DNA from: Oleiphilus sp.
Lineage (GTDB): Bacteria > Pseudomonadota > Gammaproteobacteria > Pseudomonadales > Oleiphilaceae
DNA length: 64,000 nucleotides
Reading direction: 5' to 3'
NCBI GenBank assembly: GCA_006212045.1
Contig: PZPK01000001.1
Span: 248,001-312,000, forward strand
How positions within the stretch are numbered: the first letter of the stretch is position 1; each line of letters opens with the position of its first letter. Shown in pieces: positions 28,510 through 37,823 of this stretch. The translations under genes were made by a program, and so were the position numbers. Under the pieces are notes generated by a model. It made no database searches. It had not been told where the DNA came from and worked only from the letters and a program-made list of their open reading frames with translations.

Positions 28510-28992
28510 TTATTGCGACTGCTGCTGTATTTCCTGACGCAACTTCCGGCGCACATCCATGAGCACCTCACCATACAGGTTCTGACCTCGCCGATCACGA
28601 CCACAACCCCATTCATAATCGTATTGACTGGCCTCTAACAGTTTTCCTTCGTTAGTTGCCAGCAAGGCTTGCGCTACGGTTTCGTGAGCCTTGCACTTGG
28701 TGTAGAGCGCCCGCGTCATGATGACCCGTTTGACCTTCGGCCAATCCGGTCGTAGCTGTTTTCCGTTTTTTCGACCCAGTTTTCGCGCCTGCGCGGGAGT
28801 GGGTGCACGCTGAATCCTGCTCTGATATTCCGCATCAGTCGGTTCAAACTTCATGGCTTGGAAATAGTGCTCAGCGGTAGGCCACTCGTGCCCATCCAGC
28901 TTGATTGCATGATCAGAAAACGTGCCTAATAGTTCGTCCGGGTCGCTACGTTTAAGGTAATGCGTGCGATTGTCCTGTTCAGGAAATATCAT
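28510..28992 (-). CDS. NADAR family protein (YbiA-like)
   Basis: 160 residues. FSDHAIKLDGHEWPTAEHYF, KFEPTDAEYQSRIQ and WGCGRDRRGQNLYGEVLMDV are the conserved NADAR blocks, including the Trp-Gly-x-Gly and N-x-x-G-x-x-L-M positions. NADAR proteins include N-glycosidases on riboflavin pathway intermediates (YbiA) and, in DarT1 systems, enzymes that strip ADP-ribose from guanine in DNA. No DarT-like partner lies beside it, so the housekeeping YbiA-type role is more likely. Confidence 0.93.
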   Translation of the reverse strand: MIFPEQDNRTHYLKRSDPDELLGTFSDHAIKLDGHEWPTAEHYFQAMKFEPTDAEYQSRIQRAPTPAQARKLGRKNGKQLRPDWPKVKRVIMTRALYTKCKAHETVAQALLATNEGKLLEASQYDYEWGCGRDRRGQNLYGEVLMDVRRKLRQEIQQQSQ

Positions 28993-29040
28993 GGAACACC
29001 TTGGCTAAAAATTAGACTACCGAAACGCGTGTCTGCCATT

Positions 29041-29895
29041 TCAGGCATATCGGTCCAACACGTTTCGGACTGACTGATAATACCCGCCTCCAAACAGATT
29101 CAGGTGATTCAGCAAATGGTAAAGATTATACACCGGCACCCGATCTTTCCAGTCTGGTTTCAATGCCGGCCGATGCTCCCGGTAAGCCTGATAAAAGCGC
29201 TCGGGGAACCCCCCGAATAAACAGGTCATGGCGAGCTCGGACTCGGCCCAGCCGTAATAAACCGCCGGATCAATAAACACCGGTTGGCCCTTCGTATTCA
29301 CATGTACGTTCCCGGACCACAGATCACCGTGCAATAAAGAAGCTGGCTGTGCCGGCACCAGGGATTGCAGATGATCCGCAATGGATAGAACAGCCTGATA
29401 GTCCCGCGCGTCCAGAAGCTTTGAAGACAGGGCCCTGCGGGCCTGGTAACGCAAGCGGTGTTGGGAATAGAAAGTGTAGCCGTCGGCACAAAAAGTATTG
29501 ATCTGTGGCGTTTCACCGATAAAGTTATCGTTCACAAAACCAAACTCCTGACGGGTGCAATTATGCAGGGTCGCCAGTTGCTCGGCCAAAAGGTCCCAGA
29601 AACCTGCCCCTTGTGTACCCAACGCAATATAATTCAGGACAATAAAATTCCGGCCATAGCCAAGCACTTCAGGAGTATTGAGATTGCAGGTGCTATGCAA
29701 ATAGCCGAGTCCTTCTGCCTCCGCCTCGAAAAAGCGGCTTGGCGACTCGGTTTTTTGTTTGATGAACAGGGTATGGGTAGAAGTGTCGAGACGGAATGCC
29801 TGACTGATACAACCGCCCTCAATCGGGCTGAATTTGCCGGAATCCCGAATACCTTGATTTTTTAACCAGGCCTCGAGATCCGGCACAAGCTTCAT
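29041..29895 (-). CDS. Fructosamine kinase family protein (YniA-like)
   Basis: 284 residues, protein-kinase-like fold. LLHGDLWSGNVHVN near residue 190 contains the catalytic Asp, and VFIDPAVYYGWAESELAM holds the metal-binding Asp. The Lys of the N-lobe is in TLFIKQKTES. Members phosphorylate fructosamines or ribulosamines formed by glycation, aiding their removal from proteins. It starts just upstream of the mucD stop on the same strand, so it may be the last gene of the rpoE transcript. Confidence 0.92.
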   Translation of the reverse strand: MKLVPDLEAWLKNQGIRDSGKFSPIEGGCISQAFRLDTSTHTLFIKQKTESPSRFFEAEAEGLGYLHSTCNLNTPEVLGYGRNFIVLNYIALGTQGAGFWDLLAEQLATLHNCTRQEFGFVNDNFIGETPQINTFCADGYTFYSQHRLRYQARRALSSKLLDARDYQAVLSIADHLQSLVPAQPASLLHGDLWSGNVHVNTKGQPVFIDPAVYYGWAESELAMTCLFGGFPERFYQAYREHRPALKPDWKDRVPVYNLYHLLNHLNLFGGGYYQSVRNVLDRYA

Positions 29896-29902
29896 ACAGA
29901 TT

Positions 29903-31309
29903 CTAATCCTTCAGCTTGATCACGATGAATGAGGGATTGCCCTGCCTGATAATCAAAGCGGGCACCGCCTTGTCTTCCGGCAGATCCTCAACGACCTCGA
30001 AGAAGTCATCTACGGTGTCGAAAGCCTGATTATTCAAGCGAGCAATAATGTCACCCGGACGTATCCCGGCTTCCCGCGCCGGCCCATCCATTACCTGAAC
30101 AACCTGAACGCCACCCTGCAAATTCAATTCGCCCAGCGCTTCTTTCTCAACTTCCTTCACCTGCAAACCCAGTCGATTAGTGGCGCCTGGGGTTTTCGTG
30201 GGCGGAGCGACGCTGGCCTGCTCTGCATCGGGCAATTCACCAATTTCTACGTCGACCTTGATTTTCTTCCCGTCCCTGACCACCAGAAGCCTTGCTTTTT
30301 GCCCCACCTTCGTGCGCCCGACCAAATGGGGTAACTCCGAAGACAGTTCAATTTCTTCACCCTCGTACTCGACAATCACATCCCCTGTTTTCAATCCGGC
30401 CTGTTCGGCTGGCGAATCCTCGATCACCTGCGCGACCAGCGCACCGTAGGGCTTATCAAGACCAAACGAGTCTGCCAGATCCTTGCTGACTTCCTGGATC
30501 AAGACACCCAGCCAGCCTCGGGATACAAATCCCTGAGACTTCAATTGCGACACGACATCCATGGCAACATCGATAGGTATCGCGAAGGATACGCCCATAA
30601 AACCACCTGAGCGTGTGTAGATCTGCGAATTGATACCGACGACCTCACCGTCCATGTTGAACAATGGGCCACCCGAATTGCCGGGGTTAATCGCAACATC
30701 GGTTTGAATGAAAGGGACGTAATTTTCGTTGGGCAGACTGCGGCCCTTGGCACTGACGATACCGGCCGTCACGGTATAGTCAAAACCAAAGGGTGATCCG
30801 ATCGCGAACACCCATTCACCCACTTTTAGATCTTTGGATTTGCCCAGTTTTACCAACGGCAACTCTTCTGCTTCGACTTTCAACACCGCCAGATCCGAAC
30901 GTTTGTCCGAACCAATCAATTCGGCTTTAAGCTCCCTGCGATCATTAAACCGTACATATATTTCATCGGCTCCGTCAATGACATGGTTATTGGTCAGAAC
31001 GTACCCATCATCACTCACAACAAAGCCTGATCCCATCGACATCCGGCGCTTTTCACCACCCTTACCGCCGCCGTAGGGGTTCCCGAAAAAGTGACGAAAG
31101 AACTCCGGTAACTGTTCCAGATCTCCCTGAAACTGACTCTGCGGCGCGGCCCGGCTGGTACTGACAGTACTGATATTGACAACGGCTTGCGAATGCTCCT
31201 CAACCAGTTCTGTAAAATCCGGCAAATCAGCCGAATACGAAAACGACACCCAAAACGTGGCGGCAAACGCCAAACTGAAAAGCACTACAAACCTAAACCA
31301 ATTCTTCAT
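29903..31309 (-). CDS. mucD: Periplasmic serine endoprotease, DegP/MucD type
   Basis: 468 residues from the ATG at 31309, preceded by CAGGAG; an open extension upstream to 31489 lacks a site and is disregarded. A Sec signal peptide (residues 1-27) is followed by a trypsin-like domain with His109 (TNNHVIDG), Asp139 (DKRSDLAVL) and Ser212 (GNSGGPLF), then two PDZ domains (about 280-370 and 385-465). MucD degrades misfolded envelope proteins. It is the last member of rpoE-rseA-rseB-rseC-mucD, as in Pseudomonas algU-mucABCD. Confidence 0.96.
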   Translation of the reverse strand: MKNWFRFVVLFSLAFAATFWVSFSYSADLPDFTELVEEHSQAVVNISTVSTSRAAPQSQFQGDLEQLPEFFRHFFGNPYGGGKGGEKRRMSMGSGFVVSDDGYVLTNNHVIDGADEIYVRFNDRRELKAELIGSDKRSDLAVLKVEAEELPLVKLGKSKDLKVGEWVFAIGSPFGFDYTVTAGIVSAKGRSLPNENYVPFIQTDVAINPGNSGGPLFNMDGEVVGINSQIYTRSGGFMGVSFAIPIDVAMDVVSQLKSQGFVSRGWLGVLIQEVSKDLADSFGLDKPYGALVAQVIEDSPAEQAGLKTGDVIVEYEGEEIELSSELPHLVGRTKVGQKARLLVVRDGKKIKVDVEIGELPDAEQASVAPPTKTPGATNRLGLQVKEVEKEALGELNLQGGVQVVQVMDGPAREAGIRPGDIIARLNNQAFDTVDDFFEVVEDLPEDKAVPALIIRQGNPSFIVIKLKD

Positions 31310-31494
31310 AGAAACTCCTGTGATGGGCAAGATCCAACTGAATACGATACCCGTCTGGTACTCATACATAGAAAACCAAGCAGCAGTTGGTGAATCCGAT
31401 TCGCTTGTCGATGACGAAGGGCTTGTCGCGATGAACGCGCGACAGACAACCTCAGCTTGAGGCCTTATTTTGGAGATGAAACGTTTCAATTCAA

Positions 31495-31510
31495 CTTACA
31501 GTTCTGTAAG
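31495..31510. promoter_or_regulatory. 16-base palindrome between rseC and mucD
   Basis: CTTACAG and CTGTAAG are perfect seven-base arms around TT. On the minus strand the palindrome contains GAACTG (31504-31499), which resembles a sigma-E -35 element, but no good -10 follows at 16-17 bases. It could be an operator or a hairpin that changes expression between rseC and mucD. Confidence 0.3.
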
Positions 31511-31580
31511 AAGGTTTGCAGAATCAATGATATGGGCAACCAACATGCTTTTTGAGCACGCCTAAATTGTCTGATTCGAA

Positions 31581-32090
31581 CTATCCGTCACGAAGAGCAA
31601 CCGGAATACGCGTGTCCTGATGACAGCTCATTGCCTCACTTGCACTTAGGGCAAAACCTGTCATTTTTGGCTGAAAAGCCGGGTCATCCTGCATGCTGGC
31701 AGCCATCATTTTTGCCAACAGAAAGCCGGCCCCCAGACCAAGCAACCCAACCAGAGCAATCGCCGGTTCCGGCCAATCAAAGAAAAGCTTACACAGCGCG
31801 GCCACGAACATCATCAGAACCAGCGGCATCAAAAACATCATCATGGATGCTTTCAGTAATCCGCGCTCCGGAATGGATAGTATGACGACATCACCTCTTT
31901 TCGCATTTAAGGTGTTTGGCACATCCAGTTCGATGCCCTGCCCGCTCATAATCTTCGAGATAAGGCTCTGTCCACAGGTAGACTTTAACTGGCACGCATT
32001 GCAGGTGCTCTGCCGCTGCGTTTTTACGGTCGCGAGACTTTTACTCGCGTCGCTGCAAACATCAACCACCAACGCCCTTTCTTCTGCCAT
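31581..32090 (-). CDS. rseC: RseC/MucC family sigma-E activity modulator
   Basis: 169 residues. The N-terminal cytoplasmic part has the family Cys cluster CNACQLKSTCGQSL (four Cys in RseC-type spacing), then two adjacent membrane helices (SMMMFLMPLVLMMFVAALC and PAIALVGLLGLGAGFLLA). RseC family proteins act in the sigma-E and Rnf/SoxR-reduction pathways. It follows rseB by about 20 bases. Confidence 0.92.
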   Translation of the reverse strand: MAEERALVVDVCSDASKSLATVKTQRQSTCNACQLKSTCGQSLISKIMSGQGIELDVPNTLNAKRGDVVILSIPERGLLKASMMMFLMPLVLMMFVAALCKLFFDWPEPAIALVGLLGLGAGFLLAKMMAASMQDDPAFQPKMTGFALSASEAMSCHQDTRIPVALRDG

Positions 32091-32109
32091 TGCCTTATCC
32101 CGACTGGCC

Positions 32110-33135
32110 TCAGGGTTGCTTGCCGGTCACGGGATTGCTTCCCATTTCCGGTTTTACCGACTCGGCAATCATCATTGCGGTCATGGCCGGGATCTCCCCC
32201 ATTACAGTAACGCCATAATTGTTATCCTGATCCAGTACTTCATGATAGTACGCTACCGTCGCACCCACCATTGAAGCGCCTACCGGCATCGCATCAGGTT
32301 CAACCTGTTCAACAAACACACTGAATGTGGCTAAGCCGTCGCTGTATAGCATGACGTTCTTCCCGGGTGCCTGCCCGCCCGCCATTGATTCATAGCCGGG
32401 AGGTACCCAGGTGACACGCCAGGACATGTTACCTGGCCAGGCTTTGTCCTTCTGCGCTGAAGGAATGACCTGGTGCTGTATGAACTGCCCCTCGGTCATC
32501 GGACGAAATTCCTGATCGCTGATAGTTTCGGGGAATTCAATCACCGAATAACGGAAATGTTCCAGCTCCCTGTCTTCGGAAAGAAGCACTGAGCGCAGCA
32601 GCAAACCACTGGGTTTATCCAGCCACAGCCTGTAACTGTATCGGTGACTGTCCTGTGCCTCGATACTGAGTTTAACGGCTGGCCGCCCGATCACTCGCTC
32701 AAAGCCGTCATGACTCAAGCGATAAAAGCCATGTTCCGGCATAAAGCCGGAAAAAGCCTCCACCACACGATTCGAGATGGGATCTTTTTCGACCTTGACC
32801 ACTCGGTTGTCCGGCAGCACACACATCACCTCGCGTCCTTTACGAATCACTTCTCCCATTTCGCCATCGAGCTGCGTCAGGCGCTCTTCTTCAATCCCGT
32901 TCTCATAGCGATGCACCACCTCAACGGTACTGGACATCTTGCCACGACTGAATATAAAGGTGCCGCGATAATTGGTCTGGACAGCGGCTTCCTGCATGCG
33001 TTGCAACCACGCCATCGCATCCTCTTGCGGACTGGCAACGGCATTGCCCGACAACAAAATGCAGAAAGCCAAGAGCCATAAAAAACCATGCTTTGAGGCA
33101 AACCAACTATGTTCGGCGAGCACTTTATGATCCAT
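32110..33135 (-). CDS. rseB: Sigma-E regulatory protein RseB/MucB
   Basis: 341 residues with a Sec signal peptide (LWLLAFCILLSGNAVASP). The MucB/RseB N-terminal lipoprotein-localisation-like fold (WLQRMQEAAVQTNYRGTFIF) and the C-terminal domain (GNMSWRVTWVPPGYESM, FSVFVEQV) are both present. Periplasmic RseB binds RseA and protects it from cleavage until displaced by mislocalised lipopolysaccharide or lipoproteins. It lies five bases downstream of rseA. Confidence 0.95.
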   Translation of the reverse strand: MDHKVLAEHSWFASKHGFLWLLAFCILLSGNAVASPQEDAMAWLQRMQEAAVQTNYRGTFIFSRGKMSSTVEVVHRYENGIEEERLTQLDGEMGEVIRKGREVMCVLPDNRVVKVEKDPISNRVVEAFSGFMPEHGFYRLSHDGFERVIGRPAVKLSIEAQDSHRYSYRLWLDKPSGLLLRSVLLSEDRELEHFRYSVIEFPETISDQEFRPMTEGQFIQHQVIPSAQKDKAWPGNMSWRVTWVPPGYESMAGGQAPGKNVMLYSDGLATFSVFVEQVEPDAMPVGASMVGATVAYYHEVLDQDNNYGVTVMGEIPAMTAMMIAESVKPEMGSNPVTGKQP

Positions 33136-33140
33136 GCAGA

Positions 33141-33728
33141 CTAAATACCCACCGAATTAACGCTGGCAACCCTCGCGAGCGGCATCAGGCCCTGGCTCGA
33201 TCCAAAGGCAGAATGGCCTGCGTGGCGCAGAAGGTATTCGTTAAACCTGCGCGCATGCCCCTCATCAAACACAACATGCATCTTGGGCTGGCGCGCGGCA
33301 CCTTCCTCCAGGCCGGAAACACCATTGAGCTGTGCCGCCACAGTGGCCTCGGAGGCAACATCTGACCATTCCGGCGCCTGTGTCGCAAAAAACATGGCAA
33401 ACACTGCACTGGCTGCAATCGCTGCGGCCGGGCCGGAAAACCGGCGCTTACGAACACCTGACGGGCTCGAATTTCCAGCGGAAACTGTCGCGCTTTCAGA
33501 AGCGGACAGCACTTCGCTATCGTCGTTTAGCCGTTTGGCCAAGTCACTCCGCACATCGATGGAGCTTAGATCCGGTCCGCATTCACGAACGACCTGCCTA
33601 ACCTGGTGATAGCGATGCCAGGTCTGCGCGAGATCTTCATCAACATGAGACAACACCCTCTGCATTTCAAGCTCATTTGCTTCGCCATCCATCAGGGCCG
33701 ATATTGATTCTTTCATTCTTTCGTCCAT
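33141..33728 (-). CDS. rseA: Anti-sigma-E factor RseA/MucA
   Basis: 195 residues, the size of Pseudomonas MucA (194). The cytoplasmic sigma-binding part starts MKESISALMDGEANELEM; one membrane helix lies near PAAAIAASAVFAMFFATQ (residues 99-116), and the periplasmic part ends in SVNSVGI, a hydrophobic C-terminus that could be read by the DegS/AlgW PDZ domain (inference). It holds RpoE inactive at the inner membrane. Not truncated, so a mucoid-type mutation is not seen here. Confidence 0.92.
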   Translation of the reverse strand: MDERMKESISALMDGEANELEMQRVLSHVDEDLAQTWHRYHQVRQVVRECGPDLSSIDVRSDLAKRLNDDSEVLSASESATVSAGNSSPSGVRKRRFSGPAAAIAASAVFAMFFATQAPEWSDVASEATVAAQLNGVSGLEEGAARQPKMHVVFDEGHARRFNEYLLRHAGHSAFGSSQGLMPLARVASVNSVGI

Positions 33729-33818
33729 TTCAACCTCGCTGACAACTGTTGAAATTTACCTGATACCTTGTCAGGTGACCTGTGCGGCTAACATAGCCAC
33801 ATTTAGGATATACCTGTT

Positions 33819-34664
33819 TCATGCACCACCCTCTAACAACGGTGTAACCACTTTATCTACAGACTCGCGCGCACGAAATATTCGGGACCGCACCGTTCCG
33901 ACCGGACAGTCCATCACCGCAGCGATGTCTTCGTAACTCAAACCATCAAACTCTCTCAAAGTGAAGGCCACCTTGAGATCTTCCGGCAAGGCTGATATTG
34001 CCTGTTTTACCGCCACTTCCAATTGCTGTCGATGCACTTCCTGTTCCGGCGATGCGATATCTCGCATCTGCTGACTATTTGCCGCGACAGGAGATTCATC
34101 AATATCCAGATCACTGGTCGGTGCCCTTCTGCCGCGCGCAACCAGAAAGTTCTTGGCACAGTTGATCGCGATTCGATACAACCAGGTGTAAAACGCGCTG
34201 TCACCACGAAATCGCGCGATGGCCCGATACGCTTTGATAAACGTTTCCTGTGTAACATCCGCAATTTCGTGATAATCGCTGACAAATCTGGACACCACTG
34301 CAGCAACCCGCCCCTGATACTTCACCACGAGCAAATCAAAGGCCTTTTTGTCGCCTTTCTGAACACGCGCAACGAGTTTGTAGTCGAGAGACTTCTCGTA
34401 CTCCTTGTCGTCCTGCGCATGTATCGCGGAATCCTGCTGCATTCTTTTTGCTGGCCCCTGCCGTTCCTCTGGCCCGCCACGCGAGACGGTCCGGTTATAA
34501 GGGCTGCTATTATTACTTAGCTGGCCATTGATTGAAACGGCTTTGGCGATGGACCAGCGATTTCCGGCAATCAACGTGGCGTTTTCGGCTTCGACTGCAT
34601 TGTCAACGGACTTCAAATCGCAAGCGCTATCACGAAGCGGTTCTCTGGGGTGGGTAGCAGGCAT
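33819..34664 (-). CDS. rpoE: Extracytoplasmic-stress sigma factor RpoE/AlgU, extended N-terminus
   Basis: The sigma core starts at YKLVARVQKGDKKAFDLLVV and includes region 2 (FRGDSAFYTWLYRIAINCAK) and region 4 (LREFDGLSYEDIAAVMDCPV). The usual protein is about 193 residues. Here two starts compete: ATG 34664 with GAAAGG six bases upstream gives 281 residues with about 75 extra polar residues; ATG 34442 gives 207 residues, near the standard size. I report the outer start because its ribosome site and the promoter at 34715-34741 both fit it, but the inner one is a real alternative. It directs envelope-stress genes and its own operon. Confidence 0.9.
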   Translation of the reverse strand: MPATHPREPLRDSACDLKSVDNAVEAENATLIAGNRWSIAKAVSINGQLSNNSSPYNRTVSRGGPEERQGPAKRMQQDSAIHAQDDKEYEKSLDYKLVARVQKGDKKAFDLLVVKYQGRVAAVVSRFVSDYHEIADVTQETFIKAYRAIARFRGDSAFYTWLYRIAINCAKNFLVARGRRAPTSDLDIDESPVAANSQQMRDIASPEQEVHRQQLEVAVKQAISALPEDLKVAFTLREFDGLSYEDIAAVMDCPVGTVRSRIFRARESVDKVVTPLLEGGA

Positions 34665-34714
34665 GGGAATTCCTTTCTGGTTCAGGCTTGTCGCCATTCA
34701 TTTTCGATGCAGGA

Positions 34715-34741
34715 TTCGACACAGCGATTGCAATTTAGTTC
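34715..34741 (-). promoter_or_regulatory. Candidate sigma-E autoregulatory promoter of rpoE
   Basis: On the minus strand GAACTA (34741-34736) is separated by exactly 16 bases from TCGAA (34719-34715). The pair resembles the RpoE/AlgU consensus GAACTT-N16-TCTGA. It lies in the short nadB-rpoE gap, with a start point expected about 45 bases before the ATG at 34664. Autoregulation of rpoE by its own product is established in E. coli and Pseudomonas. Confidence 0.45.
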
Positions 34742-34789
34742 AATCCAACAATAATAGCCGGACCCCTTTCCAGGAGCACCCACACAGGC

Positions 34790-36403
34790 ATGCACACGAG
34801 CTATCATTATGACGTCCTGATCATTGGCAGTGGCGCGGCCGGACTCGCTGCCGCACTCAATATTACACCCGCAGCACGCGTTGCCGTACTGTCAAAAGGC
34901 AGCCTTTCGAGCGGCTCAACCCCTTGGGCCCAGGGCGGGATTGCAGCCGTACTGGACGAGCGCGATGATCTGGAATCCCATATCCGTGATACCCTGAATG
35001 CCGGTGCCGACCTGTGCCATGAAGATGTGGTACGTCATGTGGTCAGCCGTGGACGTGAAAGCATCGAATGGCTGATCAGCCAAGGCGTCAACTTTACCAA
35101 AGCGGATCAGCAGGATCAGCCGCCCTTCCATCTGACCAAAGAAGGAGGACACAGTTATCGCCGGGTAATCCATGCCGACGATGCTACGGGCATGGCAATA
35201 TCCTCATCCTTGTGCGAACGCACCGTGCAAGCGGAGAACATCGACGTTTTTGAAAACCGTGTCGCCATCGACCTGATCACGCATAAAAAACTGTTTCTTC
35301 CGGGCAACCGCTGTGTTGGTGCCTACGTGCTGAATCGGGATGACAGCCATGTCGAGCTGTTTCGCGCACGAGTGGTCATCGTCGCCACAGGCGGGGCGAG
35401 TAAATCCTACCTCTACACCAGCAACCCCGACGGAGCCAGTGGTGACGGCATCGCGATGGCATGGCGTGCCGGCTGCCGGGTCGCCAACATGGAATTCAAC
35501 CAGTTTCATCCTACCTGCCTGTACCACCCGCAAGCCAAATCCTTCCTGATCACTGAAGCCGTAAGAGGCGAAGGTGGCCGACTGTTGCTACCGGACGGTC
35601 AACGCTTCATGCAACGCTTTGACCCGCGCGCAGAATTGGCACCACGGGATATTGTGGCACGCGCGATCGATCATGAAATGAAACGGCTTGGAGCAGACTG
35701 CCTTTATCTCGACATCAGTCACAAAGACGCTGGGTTCGTTAAGTCTCACTTCCCGACAATCTACGAAACCTGCCTTAAATTTGGCATAGATATCACGCGA
35801 GATGCGATTCCAATCGTGCCTGCAGCCCACTATACCTGTGGCGGCATTATGGTAGACCACCAGGGACGCACCGACGTCAACCAGCTCTATGCCATTGGTG
35901 AGGCTTCCTTTACCGGCCTGCATGGCGCCAATCGCATGGCCAGCAACTCCCTGCTTGAATGCATTGTGTATGGCCACAGCGCTGCCGAGGACATAAACCG
36001 CAAGCTGGAGGACATTCCGCCACCGCCCGAGGCGCCACAATGGGATGAAAGTCAGGTCACCGATTCAGATGAAGATGTTGTGATTTCGCACAACTGGGAC
36101 GAGCTCCGCCGCTTTATGTGGGATTACGTCGGAATTGTAAGGACGGACAAGCGCTTGCAGCGCGCCAAACACCGGGTAGACCTGCTGCACCAGGAAATTC
36201 TGGATTACTACAGCAACTACAGCGTCACCAATGACCTGCTTGAGCTGCGAAATCTTGTCACCGTTGCCGATCTGATAATCTGTTCTGCGATACAGCGAAA
36301 AGAGAGCCGAGGACTTCATTACACCCTGGACTATCCCGAAACGCTCAAACAGTCAGAAGATACGATTCTGACGCCCACCAATTATTCAACCCGCGACTGG
36401 TAA
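34790..36403 (+). CDS. nadB: L-aspartate oxidase
   Basis: 537 residues (E. coli 540). The FAD-binding motif is at the N-terminus ([14 protein letters not shown], residues 10-23); [35 protein letters not shown] and [11 protein letters not shown] are the catalytic-domain signatures shared with fumarate reductases. It oxidises aspartate to iminoaspartate as the first step of NAD synthesis. Divergent from rpoE, the standard arrangement in gammaproteobacteria. Confidence 0.97.
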   Translation: MHTSYHYDVLIIGSGAAGLAAALNITPAARVAVLSKGSLSSGSTPWAQGGIAAVLDERDDLESHIRDTLNAGADLCHEDVVRHVVSRGRESIEWLISQGVNFTKADQQDQPPFHLTKEGGHSYRRVIHADDATGMAISSSLCERTVQAENIDVFENRVAIDLITHKKLFLPGNRCVGAYVLNRDDSHVELFRARVVIVATGGASKSYLYTSNPDGASGDGIAMAWRAGCRVANMEFNQFHPTCLYHPQAKSFLITEAVRGEGGRLLLPDGQRFMQRFDPRAELAPRDIVARAIDHEMKRLGADCLYLDISHKDAGFVKSHFPTIYETCLKFGIDITRDAIPIVPAAHYTCGGIMVDHQGRTDVNQLYAIGEASFTGLHGANRMASNSLLECIVYGHSAAEDINRKLEDIPPPPEAPQWDESQVTDSDEDVVISHNWDELRRFMWDYVGIVRTDKRLQRAKHRVDLLHQEILDYYSNYSVTNDLLELRNLVTVADLIICSAIQRKESRGLHYTLDYPETLKQSEDTILTPTNYSTRDW

Positions 36404-36530
36404 CGCCAGCACGCAAGCGACAAGAACATCCTTACGTGAAATTCTGTGAAGTCCGGTTCACACAATACAGATGTGAATCTATACTGCAGATAGACGCACA
36501 AAATTTATTTCTCACGGCTAAGGAACAAAT

Positions 36531-37751
36531 TTGGAGCAACACATACTTCTGGCGCGCCAAGCGATCTACCGAAAGGACCTGAGTCTGCACGGTTTCGAAT
36601 TGTTGTTCCGCAGTCAGGAGCAACTCAATGCTCTGGAAGTGGGAGAAGATAACGCCACCTTTGAAGTCCTGGTGAACTACAGTACTGGCATTTCCCAGGA
36701 AATTGACAGTTCAAGGCATCCCCTGTTCGTCAATGTCTCGCAATCTTTTCTGCAATCGGATGTTATTTTGTCCATGGACCGACATCGGGTGGTCCTCGAA
36801 TTGCTGGAACGTATTGATGTCACCGATGCGCTGGTTGCAAACGTAGCCAGACTCCACAAGGCGGGATACCGCTTCGCTCTTGATGATTACGACTTTGACC
36901 CGCGCTGGACACCGTTGATCCCTTTTGCCGACATTATCAAGGTGGATGTGCTGGAAGCAAATCTGGAAGAAATCGGGCATGCCAAGGCAGCTGTTACCGG
37001 TTTTGAGGGGGATTGGCTGGCCGAACGTATCGAAGACCAGGACACCCTGCACACCTGTATCGACATGGGTTTTACCTTGTTTCAGGGTTATGTGCTGGCC
37101 AAACCAAAAGAAGTGCTGGGTAACAAAATACAAGGTTCTACGGCAGTCACCACCGAAATTATCCGCCTCTCCAGTGATCCCGAGGTAGAACTGGAAATGA
37201 TTGCGAATCAGGTCGCACGCGACCCGAAGCTTTCGATGCAATTGCTGAAGTTAATCAACAGCCCCCTAGTCAATCTGAACCGTGAAGTCAGCGATCTGAA
37301 ACAGGCCATTTCTTACCTGGGCATCGATTGACTGAAACGCTGGGCCATGATGATCGCGTTTGTGGCCAACAGTTGTGCCCCCATGGAATCCAATCGCATT
37401 ATCCTGACGCGCGCAAAATGCTGCGAACTGTACTTTTCAGAACATCCCAAGTGGAGGGATTTGGCAGCAAGCGCCTTTCTGGTAGGTTTAATTTCAGGCG
37501 TGGATCTGTTGCTCGAACTCGATCCCAGGTTTTTTGTTGAACAGATCCAGTTTAGCCCGGAGATTCAGCTCGCAATCCTCAGTGGTAAAGGGGATCTGGC
37601 AAGCGTTCTGAACCAGACGCGATTGATCGAGTATTTTGTTACTCAGGCCCCAGAGAAGATATGCGAGATTCCAGGCGAACTACTGCTCTCTTTTTCACAG
37701 GCACAACACTGGGCCGGCGAGGTCATCGACTCACTCAATAACAGCCAATGA
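36531..37751 (+). pseudogene. EAL-HDOD signalling protein interrupted by an in-frame UGA
   Basis: One continuous frame of 406 codons, the normal size of the YuxH-type EAL-HDOD family, carrying a UGA at 37329-37331. Translation resumes perfectly in phase: SYLGID, stop, LKRWAMMIAF; related HDOD proteins have Arg or a similar residue there, so a CGA-to-TGA change explains it. A TTG start follows AAGGA. The EAL part (1-200) is degenerate (GFELLFR for the EAL motif, DDYD for DDFG) and probably does not cut c-di-GMP; the HDOD part is split by the stop. It could be a nonsense mutation, a sequencing error, or readthrough, since UGA followed by C is a leaky context. Confidence 0.8.
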
Positions 37752-37772
37752 TTTTCGGTCAAAGAGAATACA

Positions 37773-37794
37773 AAAGGAGCCCGAAGACTCCTTT
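37773..37794. terminator. Hairpin between convergent genes
   Basis: AAAGGAG (37773-37779) and CTCCTTT (37788-37794) pair across an eight-base loop, within a symmetric A-rich/T-rich context that would work in either direction. It lies between the convergent EAL-HDOD gene and the saccharopine-dehydrogenase-like gene, where a shared terminator is expected. The T-run is short. Confidence 0.4.
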
Positions 37795-37823
37795 GTAATG
37801 ACAGCCGATCACTGAACAAGTGG

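Noticed and set aside
31310-31489. N-terminal extension of mucD to 31489
   Set aside because: The extension lacks a ribosome site and would put the signal peptide 60 residues inside the protein; ATG 31309 has CAGGAG.
37347-37751. Separate downstream gene after the EAL protein
   Set aside because: It continues the HDOD domain in the same frame with no own start site; one interrupted gene explains it better.
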